Below, piece after piece: positions 7,721-13,714 of a stretch of DNA of 14,724 bases. Location: the NCBI GenBank assembly GCA_002793745.1, contig PFEE01000052.1, forward strand, positions 4,807 through 19,530, in the 5' to 3' direction. Source of the stretch: Candidatus Roizmanbacteria bacterium CG10_big_fil_rev_8_21_14_0_10_45_7 (GTDB taxonomy: Bacteria; Patescibacteriota; Microgenomatia; UBA1406). Position numbers and translations under genes: made by a program. Position 1 is the first letter of the stretch. The number at the start of each line of letters is the position of its first letter. The notes below the pieces were generated by a model. It saw nothing but the letters and a program-made list of their open reading frames with translations. It made no database searches and had not been told where the DNA came from.

Positions 7721-8623
7721 ATGACTTCTTTTAATGAACATGTGGTTTCAGTGGGTGACTTTAGTGATCTAAATCTCCTAAACAAGGAGACTAAGCATTC
7801 GCACAAAGGTGATAATGGCAAGGTGTTGGTTATTGCGGGCTCGTCCCTTTTTCATAGTCCCGGATTATGGGCTGCAGAGCTTTTGGCTCACTTTGCCGAT
7901 TTAGTGTTTTTTTATTCTCCCCACCACAATAACCGCGAGCTGCTCATGAAAACGAAGAAGAATTTTTTTAACGGTATTGTAGTAACCGCGCAGGATCTGG
8001 ATTGGTATATACAAGAGTCGGATGTGATACTCATGGGACCCGGACTGATGAGGCGCAAAAATAACACCGATACGACTCCCAACGTATCAACCACTATTCA
8101 AATAGAAGCCATAGAAGACGAGGGTGTACTTACCCATGTTTTAACCAATTACTTATTATCGCGTTACCCCGAAAAAAAATGGATTTTGGACGCCGGCGCA
8201 CTGCAGGAGTTAGAGCTTGAACATTGTTCTGCGAGCATGATTTATACCCCTCATAAAGGTGAGTTGAACCGATTATTCCCTCTGGGTTTTCCGGATGACC
8301 TGAAACAGGCTCCGTTGGGTACATGGCTTATTAAGGACAATGGGATTGATTACATTAAAAGCAGTGCTATAGCAGAGGTTTGGAAAAGCGATGGAGGAAA
8401 TGAAGGGCTTACTAAAGGAGGAACGGGAGACTTGTTAGCTGCTCTGGTTGCCGCACTGCATATCCGCAACCCTCCTCTACTAGCCTGTGCGGCTGGCTCA
8501 TACGTTATCAAACAAGCAGCGGATGTGTTGTACCAGCGCGTGGGTCCCTATTACACTACCACTGAATTATTGAACGCAATCCCGGAAGTGGTATGGAGTT
8601 TAGCTTCAAAAACCCAAGGTTAA
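7721..8623 (+). CDS. nnrD: ADP/ATP-dependent NAD(P)H-hydrate dehydratase (YjeF C-terminal type)
   Basis: A 300-residue ribokinase-fold enzyme that dehydrates damaged NAD(P)H hydrates back to NAD(P)H at the cost of a nucleotide phosphate. Family landmarks in order: HKGDNGKVLVIAGS (28-41), ILMGPGL (103-109), WILDAGALQELE (154-165), IYTPHKGELNRL (174-185), and the ATP-binding/catalytic GGNEGLTKGGTGDLLAAL at 225-242 with probable catalytic Asp237. The N-terminal epimerase half (YjeF_N) found in many fusions is absent, so this is the stand-alone dehydratase. Oddities: the usual DAD of the family is DAG here, and residues about 112-135 form an extra polar insertion. The gene is monocistronic, with a TATAAT box just upstream; its end overlaps the convergent exonuclease gene by 18 bases. 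Another ribokinase-like activity is possible but less likely. Confidence 0.88.
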   Translation: MTSFNEHVVSVGDFSDLNLLNKETKHSHKGDNGKVLVIAGSSLFHSPGLWAAELLAHFADLVFFYSPHHNNRELLMKTKKNFFNGIVVTAQDLDWYIQESDVILMGPGLMRRKNNTDTTPNVSTTIQIEAIEDEGVLTHVLTNYLLSRYPEKKWILDAGALQELELEHCSASMIYTPHKGELNRLFPLGFPDDLKQAPLGTWLIKDNGIDYIKSSAIAEVWKSDGGNEGLTKGGTGDLLAALVAALHIRNPPLLACAAGSYVIKQAADVLYQRVGPYYTTTELLNAIPEVVWSLASKTQG

Positions 8624-9187
8624 GTTGTGCCCCTGAACGCGTTGCATATTAAATTGATCCTTCCAGTTTTCAACCAGTAACACCTTTTTTTTGGGAATGT
8701 CTGGGTAATAAATATATCCCCGTTCAACCCCATGCATAAACAGGTCGCGGGTAAGACGAACATCATCTTTGCAATAGGCAATAAGCTCATCCATCTTTCC
8801 CTGTTTATATAATTCAATAGCGTGCAGGCCATGTCCGGTTTTTCCTTGGTTTAATGTTGCCTGCACTAAGTCATCAAGCGGCAAACGCTTCCCTAGTTTT
8901 TCTTTAATATCTTCCAAAAGGTCAAAGTGAGGAAGGCGATAAACGTCTCCCACATAGTATTCATTGAGTACCGCCAAGTCAAAGCTATTTGAGTTGTATC
9001 CGATAATAACCGATGCTTTTTCGAACAGTTTAAATAACTCAGACAGCTGTGATTCAGTGAAGGCATGCGCCTGTTCGGTTGCAAAATCATAGGCGGCAAC
9101 CACCGACACCTTCAGTTTCCGCACGTCATTATTGACATCTCTAAACGAACTTTGGGTTTCAATATCGAATATAAGCGGTTTTGCCAT
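8606..9187 (-). CDS. DnaQ/YprB-like 3'-5' exonuclease (RNase H-like fold)
   Basis: A 193-residue protein with DEDDy-type exonuclease motifs. Exo I is FDIET with Asp8 and Glu10. Exo II is IIGYNSNSFDLAVL (61-74) with Asp70. Exo III is AYCKDDVRLTRDLF (137-150) with Tyr138 and Asp142. Spacing and length fit the RNase_H_2/YprB group, stand-alone relatives of the proofreading domain that trim single-stranded DNA or RNA from the 3' end. The C-terminal residues about 160-193 have no motif I recognise. The gene starts 12 bases after the mannosyltransferase stop, so it is probably the last gene of that transcript, although the functions differ. No Shine-Dalgarno site is seen. The substrate (DNA or RNA) cannot be decided from sequence. 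Confidence 0.86.
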   Translation of the reverse strand: MAKPLIFDIETQSSFRDVNNDVRKLKVSVVAAYDFATEQAHAFTESQLSELFKLFEKASVIIGYNSNSFDLAVLNEYYVGDVYRLPHFDLLEDIKEKLGKRLPLDDLVQATLNQGKTGHGLHAIELYKQGKMDELIAYCKDDVRLTRDLFMHGVERGYIYYPDIPKKKVLLVENWKDQFNMQRVQGHNLTLGF

Positions 9188-9199
9188 TTTTGATGTGTC

Positions 9200-10336
9200 T
9201 TAGCTTACAAAATATCCTTGAATAAACATAGTGGCTAATAGTAATTGTGCAAAGGCAAATATAACACAAAGAACTATTTTTACGCCAACTGATTGGATGC
9301 GCGCAAGGTATAGGAATGATGAAATAGAAAACAGGCAATAGCGCGGTACGGAAGAAAATGTGCCGGTAAGTGTTGGCAAGATAAGCGTTGCCAACGAAAA
9401 CAATAGTATTCCGGTTTGTAGCGGCAGCTTTTGATAGCGATTTTTTTGGAATAGGTACCAGCCCTCCAAGCACACTGCCACAAACATAATAGTAAAGAGT
9501 GTCACCTCGATTACAGCAACGCCGTATGCAACTGACAAGTCAGCGGTGGTAAGAATGCGCAGGTACCGATAATACACCTGAGGAAGCAAAATAAGGTTCG
9601 TGCTTCGGTTTGCTCCAAAGGCTGGTTGGGCAGTAAAAAAATACAGTGGATCGCCCGTTGTATACCATAAGTACGCCATATATAAAAGTAATCCTATAAG
9701 TGGAGCACTTACTGAGATTATGCTCAACCAACGTTTTTGCTTATGTTGCGTGGCTATCAGTACTGCAGGAAAGAATAAAAATACTCCGGTAAGGCGGGTA
9801 AGCGATGCGCCCAACAATGCCGCCACTACTGCGTAGTGTTGCTTAATGAGTAATAGAAGAGCAAGGGTGACGAACAGAAGAAATACTGACTCGGTATACA
9901 GAGTATTGAAAAAAAAGGCGGTAGGAAATGAGAGATACAGCGATATAAACCAGAATCTATTGCCCTTTTCCAAAAGGTGCTTGCTGGTTGCATACAGAAG
10001 CAGGACACCAAGTATAAAAGAGATGTTGGCAATAAGTATTCCAGCAAGCAGATAGTTGCGTTGCAGAAGACTTGCCACAATATGAATGAGGCTCGGAAAC
10101 AGCGGAAAAAATGCCTGTTCGTACTGGCTGTACCCCATGCGGGCAATAAGTATATAGTGAAGCCCATCGAAGTTTGCCAATGGACGCAGAAACGAAGGAG
10201 CGTACTCGTTGAGTATTTCCCCATAAGGGAAATTTCCTTCGTAAGGAATAATATGGGTAAGCAGCGCTACTGCGCCCCATACAATAGCAGTTTTTATTGC
10301 TATTCCTACGAGTAATAAGGTGTGTTCCCGCTTCAT
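9200..10336 (-). CDS. PIG-V-like multi-spanning mannosyltransferase
   Basis: A 378-residue hydrophobic protein with about nine membrane spans, resembling the GT-C fold. The first extracytoplasmic loop carries NFDGLHYILIARMGY (55-69) followed by AFFPLFP (75-81). This matches the pattern of GPI mannosyltransferase 2 (PIG-V, CAZy GT76) and its bacterial relatives: an Asp-containing WD/FD motif, IAxxGY and AFFPLxP. A second family motif, FPTAFFFNTLYTES, is at 137-150. Such enzymes move mannose from a polyprenyl-phosphate carrier to a glycan on the outer face of the membrane. Asp57 is the likely catalytic residue. Its ATG overlaps the stop of the upstream esterase gene (TAATG), so the two are translationally coupled. 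Donor and acceptor are unknown; another GT-C glycosyltransferase activity cannot be excluded. Confidence 0.77.
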   Translation of the reverse strand: MKREHTLLLVGIAIKTAIVWGAVALLTHIIPYEGNFPYGEILNEYAPSFLRPLANFDGLHYILIARMGYSQYEQAFFPLFPSLIHIVASLLQRNYLLAGILIANISFILGVLLLYATSKHLLEKGNRFWFISLYLSFPTAFFFNTLYTESVFLLFVTLALLLLIKQHYAVVAALLGASLTRLTGVFLFFPAVLIATQHKQKRWLSIISVSAPLIGLLLYMAYLWYTTGDPLYFFTAQPAFGANRSTNLILLPQVYYRYLRILTTADLSVAYGVAVIEVTLFTIMFVAVCLEGWYLFQKNRYQKLPLQTGILLFSLATLILPTLTGTFSSVPRYCLFSISSFLYLARIQSVGVKIVLCVIFAFAQLLLATMFIQGYFVS

Positions 10337-12843
10337 TACGATCTGATTCTAGCAGTATTTTTGCGTCGCCGTCGATAGAACCATAACCATATGCCTCCAA
10401 AAACAACAATGCTTACTGCAGCTGCAGTAGAAGCTACTGTGTATGATCGCGTGGCACTTTTTTTTGCCTTTACTGTTGATTCACCCAGCACCGTAGGGGA
10501 TTTATCATTTTTTCTTTTGCCATAAACAATTTGCTTCTGGTTGGTTTTGATCGGTGTTGAGATGGCATTTTTTTTCACTGGGGCAGCGGACTCGTGATAA
10601 GTAGTCTGTTGAGCGTCAGTTTGGCTCTGGCTCTGATTTGCGGTGGGATTCGTTTTATTTTCCTGGTTTATCCCAAAGGGAATAACCGCCACCACTTTTT
10701 CGTCTTTAATAGGATTGGCACGCTTTGGGTTAAAGGGAAATAAAATAGTTGATTCGTATCCGCGTGGGTCTTTATCACCGGGAACAATACCACTCACCGT
10801 GTCCCATACGTCATTTTCTGCAGTAATTTGGCCAATATAAATATGATAGGTGCCATACCCGGTACCGCTCACAATGAGCCGATAGGTGTCTGCTGGGGCG
10901 TTAGGAATAAAAATAATTCCATCATGTTCCTCAAATACACTACTACTATTTTCGACACGCATAGTTACGGGTGATTGTTTTAAAAATACCAATGCGGGAG
11001 ATATGACGGTTGGCGCTCCCTCGTGTATATCAGCAGGCTCATATGAGATACCAAGGGTATTTAGTATTTGCACAATGCCCTCTTCGGTATAGACCAGTTG
11101 CTGATGGTCAAGATTCAGTGGTATGCTGGGTACATCCTCGAGTTTAGTGATTGCGGGTACGGTGTAGTCTCCGGAAACCAACACGCTTTCATAGGGTTCA
11201 CCATCAGCATAGTTCTGTACTAACTTATGGGTTGTTCCGGCCTCTTTTACTTTATAGCCCCACAGCGTATCGCTTCGGGAAGTGCCATATATCTGTGTTG
11301 CTATTGCGGGTAGTATATCTCCTAACTGGCTATTATAGGCAGGGATGAGCTCGTTACGGAGCGTCATGCTTGCAATATCCCGAACAGCCCCCTCTGACGT
11401 AACAAGAAATGGATACGTGGGCAATAGATCAAACAGTACTGGCATGCTCTTTTGAAACGTTTCGCGGGCGGTATCAAATCTAGTTTGGTTGAGTATGTAT
11501 ATTATTTTAGCGGCAAGCCAAGCATTAGTGTCGCTACGGTCAAGTTCTCCCGCAGCAAGAGGTTTATAGCTGGAGGCAGATCCCTGATGAGGACTGCCAA
11601 TGGTGATAAGTTGCTCTATATTCGTTGGGTATTGTTGTGCATATAAGCGGCCGGTAAGTCCGCCCAATGAGTGTCCCACTAACTTTATTTGAACTACCGG
11701 ATCAAAATTCCATACCGTTTCCTCAAGAAAGGCATGCAGCTGCTGTATGGTGGTAGATAGGTGCTGTCTCCAATCGTAGGCAAATACATATACGTCGCGT
11801 CCCTGCTGGTAGTCGAGTTTCGCTAGGGTGGTAAGCAAGCCATCGTATTCATGGACGAATGGGGCGATATGCCATTGTTCAGAGGTTGTTGGGTCATTGT
11901 GCAGTAGTGCGTCTTCGTTCCAGGATGCGAGCATGCCGGGAAGCAGTACCATGACTGATTTGTAATGAGTGGCTATATTCATATGCCACACTCCTTGCGT
12001 ATCCCGGCCGAAATAGTACAGCAGCGGCGTATTTTTTATCCATATAAACGAGGGATCTATGGTATGGCTCTCGTTGTACCAGTTATTGGGTTGTATAAGA
12101 TATCCTAGATCCTCCCAAACACTTTCACAGGTGGGCGTTCCTGATAGAGTCGCTATTTTAATTCCCGTATAGAACGGCATATGGTAGACAAGATAGTACT
12201 TTCCATTATGGTCAATAACAAAAGGGCCATCTCCCTCTCGTATCAATGATTTTGGGCAAACGCTCCATGCGTTGCCGTCTGGGGAAGTAGCCATACCAAT
12301 TTGCCACGTTCCTCCATGGTTCGGTTTTCCGGAAAAAAATAGGTAGTAGGTGTTGCCGCGTTTCATAACAAAGGGCGAGGCAACTTGCTGGTCGTACCAT
12401 GTGTGAGCGGTTGGCGCGAGAATACGATGGGTATCGTTTATGCACGTTTCTTCGCTGCAAGAGCGGACATAGATAGAAAACAGTCCATCGTTATCTGATG
12501 CGTACCATAATTGTTGAATTGAACCATCGATAAACATAAATGGGGCGGAAACGTTTTGTTGTGATAGGGAGATTATATTTTTTGTTGTCCACTGAATGCC
12601 GTTTTGGCTTTGCATCATAAGGAGCGCAGAACCTTGCTCGGGATGGCTGCTTACGAGTACGGCTCGCGCTTGTTGATTATGCATCCACACATGGCCTTGA
12701 GCTGGATTACTATAACCCGAAGGTAGCTCTAGACGAAGTGGATTACCTTTGTATGGTTCGATCGTGTGGTAAAAGGCGTAGCTGTGCTTGGGCAATAGCG
12801 CTGCGCATAAGAGCAAAAAAATACCAGCGAAGTAAAGACGCAT
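10336..12843 (-). CDS. Surface-anchored LCAT/PGAP1-like esterase with N-terminal beta-propeller
   Basis: An 835-residue exported protein. Residues 1-23 are a signal peptide (cut after SYA). Residues about 45-290 contain repeated blades (SPFVMKRGNTYYLFFSG, then IGMATSPDGNAWSV; GDGPFVIDHNGKYYLVY), as in five-bladed GH43/GH32-type propellers. Residues about 296-600 are an LCAT-type alpha/beta hydrolase: MVLLPGMLASW, FAYDWR (354-359), nucleophile Ser392 in GHSLGG, Asp559 in SGDYTVP and His580 in NLDHQQLV, a complete catalytic triad. Residues about 620-705 resemble the small beta-domain that often follows such lipases (ADTYRLIVSGTGYGTYHIYI). A polar, disordered linker (about 724-800), a TM helix (804-822) and RRRRKN anchor the protein at the surface. 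LCAT/PGAP1 relatives cut or transfer acyl esters; the substrate here is unknown. It is the first gene of the unit and is preceded by its own promoter. Confidence 0.88.
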   Translation of the reverse strand: MRLYFAGIFLLLCAALLPKHSYAFYHTIEPYKGNPLRLELPSGYSNPAQGHVWMHNQQARAVLVSSHPEQGSALLMMQSQNGIQWTTKNIISLSQQNVSAPFMFIDGSIQQLWYASDNDGLFSIYVRSCSEETCINDTHRILAPTAHTWYDQQVASPFVMKRGNTYYLFFSGKPNHGGTWQIGMATSPDGNAWSVCPKSLIREGDGPFVIDHNGKYYLVYHMPFYTGIKIATLSGTPTCESVWEDLGYLIQPNNWYNESHTIDPSFIWIKNTPLLYYFGRDTQGVWHMNIATHYKSVMVLLPGMLASWNEDALLHNDPTTSEQWHIAPFVHEYDGLLTTLAKLDYQQGRDVYVFAYDWRQHLSTTIQQLHAFLEETVWNFDPVVQIKLVGHSLGGLTGRLYAQQYPTNIEQLITIGSPHQGSASSYKPLAAGELDRSDTNAWLAAKIIYILNQTRFDTARETFQKSMPVLFDLLPTYPFLVTSEGAVRDIASMTLRNELIPAYNSQLGDILPAIATQIYGTSRSDTLWGYKVKEAGTTHKLVQNYADGEPYESVLVSGDYTVPAITKLEDVPSIPLNLDHQQLVYTEEGIVQILNTLGISYEPADIHEGAPTVISPALVFLKQSPVTMRVENSSSVFEEHDGIIFIPNAPADTYRLIVSGTGYGTYHIYIGQITAENDVWDTVSGIVPGDKDPRGYESTILFPFNPKRANPIKDEKVVAVIPFGINQENKTNPTANQSQSQTDAQQTTYHESAAPVKKNAISTPIKTNQKQIVYGKRKNDKSPTVLGESTVKAKKSATRSYTVASTAAAVSIVVFGGIWLWFYRRRRKNTARIRS

Positions 12844-12851
12844 GATTTTCC

Positions 12852-12881
12852 ACTATAGAAGACAAGTGCAGCCTATAACAA
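12852..12881 (-). promoter_or_regulatory. Promoter for the esterase/mannosyltransferase unit
   Basis: On the complement, TTGTTA (12881-12876) and TATAGT (12857-12852) are separated by 18 bases, in the 42-base gap between the mutY stop and the esterase ATG at 12843. The -10 box ends nine bases before the ATG, so the transcript would carry at most about two leader bases. No Shine-Dalgarno site is present. Confidence 0.5.
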
Positions 12882-12885
12882 CGGA

Positions 12886-13689
12886 CTATACACAACAGTA
12901 TTGTCCTTTATTGTTTTTGGACATCAAGCCTTCTTGTACTAAATGGTTGAGCGCTTTTTGTATATTGTTTTTTGGATATGGCAGCGCAGTGCAAAGATGA
13001 GGCATTGAAACAGGTGTCGGCATATTAAGCAGATATGAAAGGATATGTCCCCGCACTTGGCGCAGCGATCCTTTAAATTTTGATTGTTTACTATAGTGCG
13101 CACTGCTGCGATTATGCGCCCCTTGTTGTTTAAGATAGGTACCATAATCCATGAGCGCCCAGTACCATTCACGGGGATTGTTTCTATCTATTGTTTTTTC
13201 TATTAATGGGAGTATGGCTGCATCGCTTACGTTAGGTTGGTTGGTGAAAAAATGATGAATAAACACCGTGCGGATATTGGTTTCAATAAACACTGCTGGT
13301 AGGTCATATGCGTAGGCAATGATTGCTCCGGCCGTTCCCCTGCCAATACCGGGAAGCTTCACCAACTCTTCCGCTGTGTATTGTTTTCCAGATGGCTGAG
13401 CTGCTATGTGGTGTGCCGTTTCCCAAAGGTACTTTGCCCGCCGGTTGTAACCCAAACCCTGCCAGGCGGTAAGAATTTCTGTAAGGCTCGCCTGATGCAG
13501 TGCTTTAAATGAGGGATATTTTTGGGTGAAAGCACGGAAGTAATTGATAACGCGGGAAACCTGAGTTTGCTGAAGCATAAACTCAGAAACACATACTCGA
13601 TACAGTGTCGGCTGGTGGCGCCAGGGCAAATCACGCCCTTGTTGGTTATAGTAAGCGTATACCCGAGAGCGGAAATCCTTAGTATTCAT
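12886..13689 (-). CDS. mutY: MutY-like A/G-specific adenine glycosylase lacking the Fe-S cluster
   Basis: A 267-residue HhH-GPD DNA glycosylase that probably removes adenine opposite 8-oxoguanine. MutY landmarks: DLPWR (20-24), VSEFMLQQTQV with Glu36, WQGLGYNRRAKYL (76-88), and helix-hairpin-helix LPGIGRGTAGAI (112-123). The position of the catalytic Asp is IETNIRTV, i.e. Glu136. After ALMDYGTYLK (178-187) the four cysteines of the [4Fe-4S] cluster are missing. FKGSLRQVRGHIL (205-217) matches the GS/TDRQxRG segment of many MutY proteins. The last 50 residues look like a small winged helix, with no room for the usual 8-oxoG-sensing NUDIX-like domain. The start at 13689 fits family N-termini; an in-frame ATG at 13722 would add 11 residues and overlap the neighbouring promoter. 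Another mismatch glycosylase (thymine or uracil) is the main alternative. Confidence 0.88.
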   Translation of the reverse strand: MNTKDFRSRVYAYYNQQGRDLPWRHQPTLYRVCVSEFMLQQTQVSRVINYFRAFTQKYPSFKALHQASLTEILTAWQGLGYNRRAKYLWETAHHIAAQPSGKQYTAEELVKLPGIGRGTAGAIIAYAYDLPAVFIETNIRTVFIHHFFTNQPNVSDAAILPLIEKTIDRNNPREWYWALMDYGTYLKQQGAHNRSSAHYSKQSKFKGSLRQVRGHILSYLLNMPTPVSMPHLCTALPYPKNNIQKALNHLVQEGLMSKNNKGQYCCV

Positions 13690-13697
13690 GCGGTATG

Positions 13698-13707
13698 ATG
13701 ATACAAT
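13698..13707. promoter_or_regulatory. Overlapping divergent -10 boxes between mutY and the EndoQ-like gene
   Basis: On the plus strand TACAAT (13702-13707) is preceded by TG plus one base, forming an extended -10, with TTAGTA at 13679-13684 as a possible -35 (17-base spacer). It ends eight bases before an ATG at 13715. On the complement TATCAT (13703-13698) ends nine bases before the mutY ATG at 13689. The two boxes overlap by two bases. Both starts would be leaderless or nearly so. Confidence 0.45.
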
Positions 13708-13714
13708 ACCCTCA

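Noticed and set aside
8606..8625. Possible terminator hairpin (AACC/GGTT) at the convergent nnrD/exonuclease ends
   Set aside because: The stem is only four base pairs and lies inside both coding ends; the short T-run on the complement is not convincing for an intrinsic terminator.
9826..10409. Several open frames of 110-150 codons on both strands around the mannosyltransferase start
   Set aside because: They overlap genes with clear family motifs, have no recognisable domains and show odd composition, so they are shadows of the real frames.
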